Part shown: piece after piece, positions 1-8,264 of the stretch
Layout of the letters: every line of letters starts with the position of its first letter
How positions within the stretch are numbered: position 1 is the stretch's first letter
Assembly: GCA_964615365.1 (NCBI GenBank)
Contig: CAZTOU010000007.1
Location: forward strand, 1 to 64,000
Reading direction: 5' to 3'
Length of the DNA stretch: 64,000 bases
From: CAVXZE01 sp964615365
Lineage (GTDB): Bacteria > Myxococcota_A > UBA9160 > UBA6930
Made by a program: the position numbers and the translations under genes
The notes under the pieces: generated by a model
Database searches by the model: none
What the model saw: the letters and a program-made list of their open reading frames with translations, nothing else
What the model was told of the DNA's origin: nothing

Positions 1-2
1 GT

Positions 3-506
3 GAGATCTTCTTCGACGACGTCCGGATTCCATCCAGCTACATGGCCCTGGGACCCGAGCTCTACACGATCGGCCTGGAGATGATGCTCGCCCACGCGAA
101 CGCCGCGATGGGCCAGCTCTTCGTCGGCGTCGCCGCCGCCGCCTACGACCACGCGGTCGCCTACGCCAAGGAGCGCGTTCAGGGAGGGGTGCCGATCTTC
201 CAGCACCAGAGCGTCAAGTCCCGGCTCTTCAAGATGTTCACCAGGGTCGAGGCGGCGCGGGCGCTGGCCCGCCGCGTCGCCGTCTTCAATGCAGCCGGAG
301 CCCCGCAGGTCCAGTACAGCATCGCCGCGAAGGTCTTCTGCACGGAGACCTCCTTCGAGGTCGCGAGCGACGCCGTCCAGATCTTCGGAGGCAACGGCCT
401 GAGCCGCGAGTATCCCGTCGAGAAGCTGCTGCGGGACGCGCGCGCCTCTCTGATCGAGGACGGCTGCAACGAGGTGCTGAGCATCGTCGGCGCCTCGCGC
501 CTCTGA
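3..506 (+). CDS. Acyl-CoA dehydrogenase, C-terminal part (5' end outside window)
   Basis: The frame is open from the first bases of the window, so the start lies upstream. The visible 167 residues are the C-terminal helical domain of an acyl-CoA dehydrogenase, a flavoprotein that makes the alpha,beta double bond of an acyl-CoA. The opening EIFFDDVRIP is the family's middle-domain strand motif. Near the end come QIFGGNGLSREYPVEKLLRD and then SLIEDGCNEV, which matches the family's 'IYEGT' position carrying the catalytic Glu. The active site therefore looks intact, unlike the two paralogues at 15-17.5 kb. It ends 109 bp before the M1 peptidase start. Substrate unknown. Confidence 0.93.
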   Translation, partial: EIFFDDVRIPSSYMALGPELYTIGLEMMLAHANAAMGQLFVGVAAAAYDHAVAYAKERVQGGVPIFQHQSVKSRLFKMFTRVEAARALARRVAVFNAAGAPQVQYSIAAKVFCTETSFEVASDAVQIFGGNGLSREYPVEKLLRDARASLIEDGCNEVLSIVGASRL

Positions 507-615
507 GGACGTGGTCTGCTCACCCGCGCCTGCCTGACCACTGCGAGCGACGTTGCGCAGGACGGGCGGTTCTCATAGGCTGGCCCTGATGCGAGGGAGC
601 CTGTACCGACCGCCG

Positions 616-2760
616 ATGGCCACCCGAAGGGAACGGCGCTGGCGGATCGCAGCTGCCGCTCTCGTCCTTCTCGCTGCGGCGGCCGCGCCGGCGTTCGGCG
701 AGGCCCGGAGCGCTACGCCGGTCGTCGATTACACCATCTCCGTCCGGCTCGACCCGGAGTCGATGCGGCTGCACGGCTCCGAGACCTTGCGCTACACCAA
801 CCGCTCCCCCGACTCGATTCCGGATCTGTGCTTCCACCTCTATCTGAACGCCTTCCGCAACGAGAAGAGCACCTTCATGAGGGAGAGCCGGGGGCATCTG
901 CGGCGCGACGAGATGCCAAGCGGCGGCTGGGGCTGGATCGACCTCCCCCAGGTGTCTGTCGACGGCGCAGATCGAACCGGGGACCTCCGCTACACGCAGC
1001 CCGATGGAACCGATCCCGGGGATCGCACCGTGGCCCGGGTCCCGCTCGTCTCTCCTCTCCAGCCCGGGGAGACGGTCGAGGTGGAGTTCGAGTTCGAGGC
1101 CCAGCTCCCCAAGGTCTTCGCCCGCACCGGCTACCGCGGCGACTACCTCCTCGCCGGCCAGTGGTTCCCGAAGCTCGGAGTGTGGGAGAGCGTCGGGCGT
1201 CGGCACGCCACCACGCCCGGCTGGAACTGCCATCAGTTCCACGCGACGAGCGAGTTCTACGCCGACTTCGGCCGTTACCGGGTGGACATCACGGTGCCCA
1301 CCGAGTTCGTGGTCGGCGCGACCGGAGTGGAGACCGGGCGGACCCAGGAGGGAGAGACGACGACCTACCGCTTCGAGCAGGATCGGGTGGTCGACTTCGC
1401 CTGGACCGCGAGCCCGCGCTTCCTCCGCGAGGAGCGCCCGTTCCGCATGCGGGACTGGGTGAGCGACGAAGAGCTGCGGCACATCGCGGAGATCCACGGG
1501 ATCCGCCCCGAGGAGGCGCGCCTTCCCGACACCACGATGATCCTGCTCCTCCAGCCGGAGCACCGCGCACAGGCCGACCGCCACTTCCAGGCGCTCGCGA
1601 CCGCGATCAAGTACTTCGGTCTCTGGTACGGCCCCTATCCCTACCCGACCATCACCCTCGTCGACCCGGCCTGGAAGGCCGGCGGCTCCGGCGGCATGGA
1701 GTACCCCACCTTCATCACGGCCGGCACGCAGTGGTTTGCGCCCGCCGACAACCGCGGAGGAGTACTCGGGCGAAGCGGGCCGGAGGGCGTGACGATCCAC
1801 GAGTTCGGCCATCAGTACTGGCAGAGCATGGTGGCCACCAACGAGTTCGAAGATCCCTGGCTGGACGAGGGACTGAATTCTTACTCGACGGCCCGGGTCA
1901 TGGAAGCGGCGTACGCGCGCACCGAGCAGTACCTCCGCTTGAACCAGCTCCCGCTCCCGCTCTACGGGTGGCTCGGCCTCGCGCCCCTGCACCAGCGGCA
2001 GTACGCGCGCCTGGGGCCGATCTTCGATCGAGGCCAGGACCGGATCTGGCGCAGCGCCTGGGAGTTCCGCAGCATCCGGAGCTACTTCGTCAACTCCTAC
2101 CCGAAGAGCGCGAGCGTGCTCTGGCAGCTCGAGACCGAGCTCGGCGAAGACGTGATGGCGCGAGTGCTGCGCAGCTACTTCCAGCGCTGGCAGTTCCGCC
2201 ACCCCGACACGCTGGACTTCATCGAGGTTGCCGAATCGGTCTCGGGCCGCGAGCTCGATTGGTTCTTCGACCCGCTGCTCTTCGGTACCGGGACGCTCGA
2301 CTACGCGGTCACCGAGGCGGAGAGCGAACGTCTGGGGTTCGAGGCGGGCTTCTTCGATTCGCCCGAGGGACGCACCACGCTCGAGATGGCGGAGATGGAG
2401 GAGCAGCGCGAGGAGGCGGAGCAAGAGGAGGGCGACTCCGGTCCCTATCGAACCACCGTGGTGATCGAGAACCTGGGAACGGTGCGGTATCCCGTGGACG
2501 TCCTCGTCCGGTTCCGGGACGGGAGCGAAGAGCGGGAGAGGTGGAGCGGGGACTACAGGTGGACGCGCTTCACCTACGAGCGGGATGCGCCTCTCGATCG
2601 GGTGACCATCGACCCCGAAGAGAGACTCCTGATCGACCTGAACCGGGCGAACAACTCCTTCGTGGTGGACCCCGTTCGCCGCCCCGAGCTTCGCTGGGGG
2701 CTCAAGCTGCTGATGCTGATCCAGAACCTGCTGCAGACGATGGGGAGCACGGTCACATGA
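616..2760 (+). CDS. M1 family zinc metallopeptidase, exported
   Basis: Aminopeptidase N-like (gluzincin) peptidase of about 714 residues. The zinc signature HEFGH is at residues 395-399, followed after exactly 18 residues by the third ligand Glu418 in WLDEGLN. The upstream GGMEY motif around Glu362 corresponds to the GxMEN exopeptidase motif, with Tyr instead of Asn. The N terminus has an Arg-rich start, then a hydrophobic Ala/Leu stretch ending AAPAFGEA, a plausible Sec signal peptide, so it probably acts in the periplasm or outside. ATG 616 is chosen because it places the signal peptide correctly; in-frame starts at 553 and 589 are possible. The C-terminal part carries a Glu-rich stretch (about residues 585-605) and a beta-rich end. 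Its stop overlaps the next gene's start (ATGA), so the two are translationally coupled. Confidence 0.9.
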   Translation: MATRRERRWRIAAAALVLLAAAAAPAFGEARSATPVVDYTISVRLDPESMRLHGSETLRYTNRSPDSIPDLCFHLYLNAFRNEKSTFMRESRGHLRRDEMPSGGWGWIDLPQVSVDGADRTGDLRYTQPDGTDPGDRTVARVPLVSPLQPGETVEVEFEFEAQLPKVFARTGYRGDYLLAGQWFPKLGVWESVGRRHATTPGWNCHQFHATSEFYADFGRYRVDITVPTEFVVGATGVETGRTQEGETTTYRFEQDRVVDFAWTASPRFLREERPFRMRDWVSDEELRHIAEIHGIRPEEARLPDTTMILLLQPEHRAQADRHFQALATAIKYFGLWYGPYPYPTITLVDPAWKAGGSGGMEYPTFITAGTQWFAPADNRGGVLGRSGPEGVTIHEFGHQYWQSMVATNEFEDPWLDEGLNSYSTARVMEAAYARTEQYLRLNQLPLPLYGWLGLAPLHQRQYARLGPIFDRGQDRIWRSAWEFRSIRSYFVNSYPKSASVLWQLETELGEDVMARVLRSYFQRWQFRHPDTLDFIEVAESVSGRELDWFFDPLLFGTGTLDYAVTEAESERLGFEAGFFDSPEGRTTLEMAEMEEQREEAEQEEGDSGPYRTTVVIENLGTVRYPVDVLVRFRDGSEERERWSGDYRWTRFTYERDAPLDRVTIDPEERLLIDLNRANNSFVVDPVRRPELRWGLKLLMLIQNLLQTMGSTVT

Positions 2761-3701
2761 TCCCGCCGAGCGACTCCCCTCCCGCCACCGATGGAGCGGG
2801 ACGAACCCAGGGCGGCGGTATCCTGGCCTCGTGGTGGACGGGCTGGACGGCCGCCGTCGGCATGCCGGGCATTCTCCTGCTCAAGTGGCTGGTGAATCTG
2901 ACCTTCGCCGCCGCAGCCGTCCTCCCGACGGCACTTCTCCTCGCGGATCACCTGGGAAGCAGCGTGGTCGGCGAGCAGGCCTTCGAGGCGCTCGGCATGG
3001 ACGTCGTGCTCGAGTTCGCGCTCGGCGCGGAGCCCCAGCTTCGCCTGGCCGCGCTCGCCTCCGCGCCAATCGCCCTCGCCTACCTGCTCGTCAACCTCTA
3101 TCTGACCGGCGGGATTCTCCACCGGCTGCGATTCGGTCGCCGGGAGCCGTGGGCCGAGTTCTTCGCCTCCTGCAACCGGAATCTCTGGATGCTGGTGCGC
3201 ATCGGGCTGCTGACGCTGGTGCTGGCCGCGGTCGTGCTCGGCCTTCCGCACTGGCTTCTCTCGCGACTGGTGGAGACGCTGACGGAAGACGCCGCGGGGC
3301 CCCAGCCGCTCTTCTACCTGACCTGGCTGCACTGGGCGGTCCTGCTCCTGCTCGGCAGCGGGGTGGCGCGCGTCTACGACTACGCTCGCATCGCCGCCTT
3401 TCTCGAGCCGAAGAGCAAGGCGAGAGCGGCGGTCTTCCGCGCAATCGCGTTCACGATGCGCAGCGGAACGAAGACCCTGGCACTGTGGCTGCTCCTGGTC
3501 CTCCCCCCTCTCCTCGTGACGGTGCTCTTCGCGACCACCCCCGCCGGCGGCGTCGGCAGCATGGCGGCGGTCTGGGCCAGCCTCGCCCTCGGCCAGGCCC
3601 TTCTCGCGCTTCGCATCCTCGGCAGCTTCGCCACGCTGGGCGGCGAGATGCAGTTCATGCTGGGCGCCTACCTACCCTCAGGCGACTACCCGTCGGGTTG
3701 A
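2757..3701 (+). CDS. Polytopic membrane protein of unknown function
   Basis: A 314-residue protein with about six hydrophobic segments (around residues 36-62, 96-122, 144-170, 190-212, 245-266 and 275-300). I do not recognise the family. The start ATG overlaps the TGA of the M1 peptidase by 4 bp, and the frame is otherwise continuous, so the two proteins are probably made together. The peptidase may act next to this membrane partner. The 3' end overlaps the convergent TPR protein gene by 16 bp. No enzyme motif is visible. Confidence 0.8.
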   Translation: MIPPSDSPPATDGAGRTQGGGILASWWTGWTAAVGMPGILLLKWLVNLTFAAAAVLPTALLLADHLGSSVVGEQAFEALGMDVVLEFALGAEPQLRLAALASAPIALAYLLVNLYLTGGILHRLRFGRREPWAEFFASCNRNLWMLVRIGLLTLVLAAVVLGLPHWLLSRLVETLTEDAAGPQPLFYLTWLHWAVLLLLGSGVARVYDYARIAAFLEPKSKARAAVFRAIAFTMRSGTKTLALWLLLVLPPLLVTVLFATTPAGGVGSMAAVWASLALGQALLALRILGSFATLGGEMQFMLGAYLPSGDYPSG

Positions 3702-5899
3702 GACGCAAGTCGCGCACGAATCTCGCGTGCCAGCATCTCGTCTCCGCGCTGCTCGGCCAGTTCCAGCGCCCGCTGGGCGATCTCGCGCGCTTCGCCTCGG
3801 CGGCCGGCGGCGTCCAGGGCAGCAGCTAGCGTGTCCAACACGCTCGGCTCACCAGCGTCCGTCGCCTCCACGGCTTCTCGCGCCAGAGCGACCGCCTCCG
3901 CGGACATCCGCAGCTGCGGGTCACGCGCGGAGACCAGCAGCCAAGCCAGATTGTTGAGCACCTGCACGGATCGATCCCCGAGGCGGAGCGCCTCGCGATA
4001 GGATTCCACCGCTTCCGCTTCACGTCCCAGGCGCCCCAGCAGAGCTCCGCGCCTGCCGTGCAGGGTGCCGTCTTCGGGGCGCAGGAGCAGCGCTTCCTCG
4101 AGGTGTTGGAGCGCCGCTGGGAGCTTCCCTTGCTCCATCAGTACCGCCGCGAGCTGCGCGCGTACCTGAGCGGAGCCTTCGACTCCCAGCTTGCGCTCGA
4201 GCACGAAGCCGCCGGCCAGCGCGCGCGCATAGCTGGCCTCTGCGGCGGCCAGCTGGTGGTCGCGAGCAAAAGCCAGCCCGAGCAGCGCATCTGCATCGGC
4301 TGCAGCCGGGTCGAGCTCGAGCGCTTCGCGGAGCTGCGCGATGGCCTGACGGGACCTCCGTTCCTCCAGCGCGATCCGCCCGAGGCCGATCAGCCAGCGC
4401 GCAGACTCGGGCTCGAGGCGCACTGCCACGCGCAGATCGCGCTTCGCCTCGGCGTATCGCTGCTGCGTGATTCGCACCTCGCCCCGGATACCGTGCGCGC
4501 GCACCGAATTCGGCGCGATGGAGATCGCCTCCGTGAGCTGCCGGTCCGCCTCCTCGACCTCGTCCTCGTGTTGCAGGGCCACGGCGAGGTTGATGTGGGC
4601 TACGGAGTTGCGCTCGGTCTCCTGGAGTGCGTGACGGAAGAGACTCGAGCTGTTGCGCCAGGTGCGCGCCTGCAGGAACGTCCCCCCCACGAGCAGCGCG
4701 ATGACCGCGGCGATGACGGCAGGCAGCAGGCGACCGACCCGGGAACGGCTCGTGGCCAGGTCGCGGATTCCCCAGGCGAGCATCACGGACAAGCCGATGA
4801 GCGGAAGATACGTGTAGCGGTCCGCTCTCGCGGCCCCACCCACCTGCACCAGTCCGAGCACCGGCACGAGCATCCCCAGGAACCACAGCCAGCCCGTGGC
4901 GAGGTAGGGCCTTCGGTGCCGCTCGCGCCAGGTCCAGGCGGTGATTCCGGCCAGCCCCGCGGCCACCAGGGCAACCCGCCAGAGCGGGAGGCCCTGGTGG
5001 GGATAGGGGTAGAAGACTGCCAGCCCCTTCGGCCAGAGGACGTCCACGCCATACCAGAGGATGGAGTCGACCGCGTTCGCGAGCCGTGCGGGGAAGGGAT
5101 ACCCCTCCAGTGTCTGTACGGCTCCGCCGGCTCTCTGGGCCACCAGCGTCATGACACCCGCGGCGACCACCAGAGCGATGATCGGGAGCTTCTCCAGCAC
5201 CGAACGACGCAGCGCCGCGCGGCTCCAGGCGCCGTCGGATCGCAGCCTGCCGAGTGGCCACAGGTCCAGGAGCAGCAGCACGAAGGGAAGCGTCACGAGC
5301 ATGGGCTTCGCCATCAGGCCCAAGGCGAGCGAGGCGAAGAGCACAGCTCCCCACACCACGGGGTGCCGACCCCGGGAGGCACGCTCATGGCACAGCAGAC
5401 AGAGAGCGAAGAAGAAGCCACTCAGCACGTCCTTGCGGCAGGCGGCCCATGCTACGGACTCCACGTGCAGCGGGTGAACGGCGAAGACGGCCGCGACGAA
5501 GGCACTCGGCCAGAGCTCTCCGCTGAGGCGGCGAAACGCGATGAACAGGAGCAGGGATGTCGCAACGTGGAGGAGCAGGCTCGTCGCGTGGAAGGCCCGC
5601 GGCGAGAGCCCGAAGAGCTCCGCATCCACCATCCAGGAGAGCCGGGTCAGGGGAAACCAATTGGCGCCCTGGAGGGTGGTGAAGGCCCAGGCCACGCCCG
5701 CGGCGTCCACTCCTGCAGCGATCTCGGGTCGGTCGGTGATGTAGAGATCATCGTCGTAGTTGACGAAGTCGTTGCCGAACAGCGGTAGGAATGCGATGAG
5801 CGTGACGAGAACGAGCCCCATCGACACCCAGGTCGGACCGGGCGCAGCAGGGCTTCTTCCAGGCCGTGGATGAATTGAAAGCGAAGCCTCTTCAATCAT
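3686..5899 (-). CDS. TMTC-like membrane protein: multi-span N-terminal half plus TPR C-terminal half
   Basis: 737 residues. The first half is a multi-span membrane region resembling GT-C glycosyltransferases of the TMTC type. It has an early loop NDFVNYDDDLYI with clustered acidic residues and the HPLHVESVAW motif typical of this group. From about residue 430 onward it is soluble and built of TPR-like helix pairs (for example NSVAHINLAVALQHEDEVEE and RPEDGTLHGRRGALLGRLGR). Known relatives are membrane O-mannosyltransferase-like proteins; whether this one transfers sugar is inference. It begins 1 bp after the stop of the upstream MFS gene, so the two probably form an operon. Confidence 0.82.
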   Translation of the reverse strand: MIEEASLSIHPRPGRSPAAPGPTWVSMGLVLVTLIAFLPLFGNDFVNYDDDLYITDRPEIAAGVDAAGVAWAFTTLQGANWFPLTRLSWMVDAELFGLSPRAFHATSLLLHVATSLLLFIAFRRLSGELWPSAFVAAVFAVHPLHVESVAWAACRKDVLSGFFFALCLLCHERASRGRHPVVWGAVLFASLALGLMAKPMLVTLPFVLLLLDLWPLGRLRSDGAWSRAALRRSVLEKLPIIALVVAAGVMTLVAQRAGGAVQTLEGYPFPARLANAVDSILWYGVDVLWPKGLAVFYPYPHQGLPLWRVALVAAGLAGITAWTWRERHRRPYLATGWLWFLGMLVPVLGLVQVGGAARADRYTYLPLIGLSVMLAWGIRDLATSRSRVGRLLPAVIAAVIALLVGGTFLQARTWRNSSSLFRHALQETERNSVAHINLAVALQHEDEVEEADRQLTEAISIAPNSVRAHGIRGEVRITQQRYAEAKRDLRVAVRLEPESARWLIGLGRIALEERRSRQAIAQLREALELDPAAADADALLGLAFARDHQLAAAEASYARALAGGFVLERKLGVEGSAQVRAQLAAVLMEQGKLPAALQHLEEALLLRPEDGTLHGRRGALLGRLGREAEAVESYREALRLGDRSVQVLNNLAWLLVSARDPQLRMSAEAVALAREAVEATDAGEPSVLDTLAAALDAAGRRGEAREIAQRALELAEQRGDEMLAREIRARLASQPDG

Positions 5900-5900
5900 C

Positions 5901-7208
5901 TCAGGCGTCCCTCGCGCGCAGGTCCTCGCGCAGCGTCCGGCTGGCCTGCAGGAAGAGGAAGCTTGCCAGTCCTCCCACCAGCGCCACGGCGAGCAACGAA
6001 TAGCGGATCGCCTCGATCCCGAATCGCGGGTCGAGCAGGTCGTTCAGGAATCCGACCGTGAAAGAGCCCACGCCGAGACCGACCATGTTGAGGATGAAGA
6101 GCAGGATCGCCGAGGCGGTCGCGCGCATGCGCAGCTTGACCAGGCCCTGCGTCATCGAGAGCATCGGTCCGATGTACATGTTTCCGAGAAAATAGAAGGG
6201 AAGGAAGGAAAGCAGGGCGAGCTGCAAGCTCTCCAGCAGCAGGAATCCCGCGACGAAGGGAACCCCGAACAGGGCCTGTAGCGCGGGAAGCCGCATGTAC
6301 CAGCGTTCGTCCCGGGCGCCGAGCCGATCGGCGAGCTTCCCGCCCAGGTAGGCGCCCGCGGTGCCGCCCAGCCCCACGGAGAGCCCCAGCCAGGTACCGA
6401 TCTCGACGGCGCCCATCTGGTGTACGCGCTCCAGGAATGCGGGACCCCAGCTGATGATCGCGTAGCCGCCCAACGACTGGCACGAGGCGCCGGCAGCGAT
6501 GTAGACGAAGGAGCGCCGAGAGAGAAGAAAGCGGATGACCTCGCCGAGGCCGACTGTCTGGGTGTCTATCGGTCCACGCTCGGAGAAGCCGCGAGGCAGC
6601 TCGCGGACGGTCATGCGGACCAGGAGCGCGAGCGGAATGCCGGGCAGGCCCACCAGCAGAAAGACGAGACGCCACCCGAACTGCTCTCGGATGTACCCGC
6701 CCGCCATGAAGGCGATCATGGCGCCGATGTAGACCCCCGTGGCGTAGATCGAGAGCGCGGTCGCGCGCCGCTCGGGAGGGAAGTAGTCCGAGAGGAGGGA
6801 GTGCGCGGGGGGACTGCCGGCGGCCTCGCCGACCCCGACGCCGATCCGCGCGACGGCGAGTTGGGCGAAGCTGCGCGCCAGGCCCGAGGCGGCCGTCATC
6901 GCACTCCAGACCACGAGACCGAGCGCGATCACGGAGCGACGCGAGGTGCGATCCGCCCAGCGGGCGATCGGGATCCCGGCGAAGGTGTAGAAGACCACGA
7001 AGGCGAAGCCCACCAGGAACCCCATCTCGGTGTCGGAGGCCTGCAGGTCCTGCTTGATGGGTTGCAGCAGGATGGCGAGAACCTGGCGATCGATGAAGTT
7101 GAAGACGTAGACGGTGAAGAGCACTCCCAGTACGTAGTAGGAGTACCCTGGCGAGACTGCGGGCTCGACGGCCTCAGCGCTGGGGTTCGCGTCGGGTTCC
7201 ATCGACAT
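5901..7208 (-). CDS. MFS transporter, Spinster-like
   Basis: 435 residues with the twelve-helix pattern of the major facilitator superfamily. The opening NFIDRQVLAILLQPIKQDL and the following ASDTEMGFL are characteristic of Spinster-like MFS members, which in bacteria are often near lipid or aromatic catabolic genes. The loop 2-3 motif IPIARWADRTSRR and the RIGVGVGEA segment in helix 4 support the call. The TPR membrane gene lies directly downstream. Substrate cannot be read from the sequence. Confidence 0.88.
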   Translation of the reverse strand: MSMEPDANPSAEAVEPAVSPGYSYYVLGVLFTVYVFNFIDRQVLAILLQPIKQDLQASDTEMGFLVGFAFVVFYTFAGIPIARWADRTSRRSVIALGLVVWSAMTAASGLARSFAQLAVARIGVGVGEAAGSPPAHSLLSDYFPPERRATALSIYATGVYIGAMIAFMAGGYIREQFGWRLVFLLVGLPGIPLALLVRMTVRELPRGFSERGPIDTQTVGLGEVIRFLLSRRSFVYIAAGASCQSLGGYAIISWGPAFLERVHQMGAVEIGTWLGLSVGLGGTAGAYLGGKLADRLGARDERWYMRLPALQALFGVPFVAGFLLLESLQLALLSFLPFYFLGNMYIGPMLSMTQGLVKLRMRATASAILLFILNMVGLGVGSFTVGFLNDLLDPRFGIEAIRYSLLAVALVGGLASFLFLQASRTLREDLRARDA

Positions 7209-7377
7209 ACTCTACCTCGGCCGCGGAAGCTGAATCCGGCGCCTGCGCATGATACCTCCCGCGGGCCGACGTGCCATTGCAGAGTCGGGGAGCGGAGAGT
7301 TATAGAAGATGAGCGGTTCGTGCGGGCGATCTGCTGAGCTAGGGAGCAAGCCACATCTCATAGGGAGGATCGGTCAG

Positions 7378-8130
7378 ATGAAATTGGCTGACAGGGTAGC
7401 GATCGTAACTGGAGCAGCGCGCGGGATTGGCCGCGAGATCGCTCTGACTCTGGTTCGTGAAGGGGCCAAGGTGACCCTATGCGACATCGACGTCGAGCCG
7501 CTGAACGATGTGGCTGGCGAAATCAAGGCCGCTGGTGGCCAGGCATTGGCAAGCAAAGTCGATGTGACCCAGAGCGCAGAGATCGATCAGATGATCGAAG
7601 CCACCCTTCAGGAGTTCGGGGGAATCGACATCCTGGTCAACAATGCCGGTGGGAGTGCACGCGACAAAGCCTCTGAGTTTCATGAAGCAGAGGAAGAGGT
7701 CTGGGAATCAACGATCGCACGCAATCTCAAAGGGACGCTTGCGTGTACGAGAGCGGTGATCAACCACATGATCGAAAGAAAGAGTGGCAAGATCGTGAAT
7801 CTCGCCTCGGTCAACGGCATCTCGGGACAATCGGGATTTGTCGACTACTCGGCGGCCAAAGCCGGGATCATCGGCTTCACCAAGGCGCTCGCGAAGGAGG
7901 TCAATCCCCGCGGAATCAATGTCAATGCTGTCGCCCCAGGGGTCATCGAAACCCGAGTCGTCGAACAGATACCCAAGGAGACGATGGAGAGAATCCTGAA
8001 GGAGCTGAAGCTGAACAGGCTCGGGCAGCCCGAAGACGTGGCCAACGCAGTGCTGTATCTGGCCTCCGATGAGGCGTCTTATGTCACTGGCCATGTACTC
8101 GTGATTTGTGGCGGTGGGTTCATCACATAA
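7378..8130 (+). CDS. Short-chain dehydrogenase/reductase (FabG-like SDR)
   Basis: 250 residues, a classical SDR that reduces or oxidises a hydroxyl/keto group with NAD(P). Visible: cofactor motif TGAARGIG at residues 11-18, NNAG at 88-91, and catalytic Ser144, Tyr157 and Lys161 (YSAAK). The start at 7378 follows a strong AGGGAGG ribosome-binding site, so the longer in-frame start at 7309 is not needed. Base composition is clearly less GC-rich than neighbours, with many A/T third positions, suggesting recent acquisition. It lies beside a fragment of another dehydrogenase gene at 8195-8264, another sign of rearrangement. 3-oxoacyl or hydroxysteroid substrates are both possible. Confidence 0.92.
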   Translation: MKLADRVAIVTGAARGIGREIALTLVREGAKVTLCDIDVEPLNDVAGEIKAAGGQALASKVDVTQSAEIDQMIEATLQEFGGIDILVNNAGGSARDKASEFHEAEEEVWESTIARNLKGTLACTRAVINHMIERKSGKIVNLASVNGISGQSGFVDYSAAKAGIIGFTKALAKEVNPRGINVNAVAPGVIETRVVEQIPKETMERILKELKLNRLGQPEDVANAVLYLASDEASYVTGHVLVICGGGFIT

Positions 8131-8194
8131 ACGGAGTTGCAGAGGCTCGTAACCGGCCAGGGGCCCCTCTCGTGGGGCACGGGCTGTGCCCGCG

Positions 8195-8264
8195 CCCTTC
8201 CCTCACCCCTACCGGCCAGGACGCCGTCGTCATCGAGGATCACGCTCTGCACATCGCTCGGATG
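8195..8264 (-). pseudogene. Fragment of a 3-hydroxyisobutyrate dehydrogenase-like gene
   Basis: On the minus strand this stretch encodes PSDVQSVILDDDGVLAG followed by RGEG. That is almost identical to residues 79-98 of the intact beta-hydroxyacid dehydrogenase at 11729-12646 (PSDVESVILDEDGVLAG). At DNA level the match to about 12352-12420 is ungapped, with roughly nine in ten bases the same. Nothing of the rest of that gene is present. The fragment touches and partly overlaps the 3' end of the flavoprotein gene, so it looks like a recombination remnant. Confidence 0.75.

Noticed and set aside
520..2424. 634-residue minus-strand frame opposite the M1 peptidase
   Set aside because: Composition is that of a GC-rich shadow; the plus strand has exact zinc-peptidase motifs.
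4058..5788. 576-residue plus-strand frame opposite the TPR protein
   Set aside because: No domain; His/Gln/Arg-rich shadow composition; the minus strand has clear membrane and TPR patterns.
8175..8191. GGGCAC hairpin after the SDR gene as a terminator
   Set aside because: Short stem and no T run follow it.
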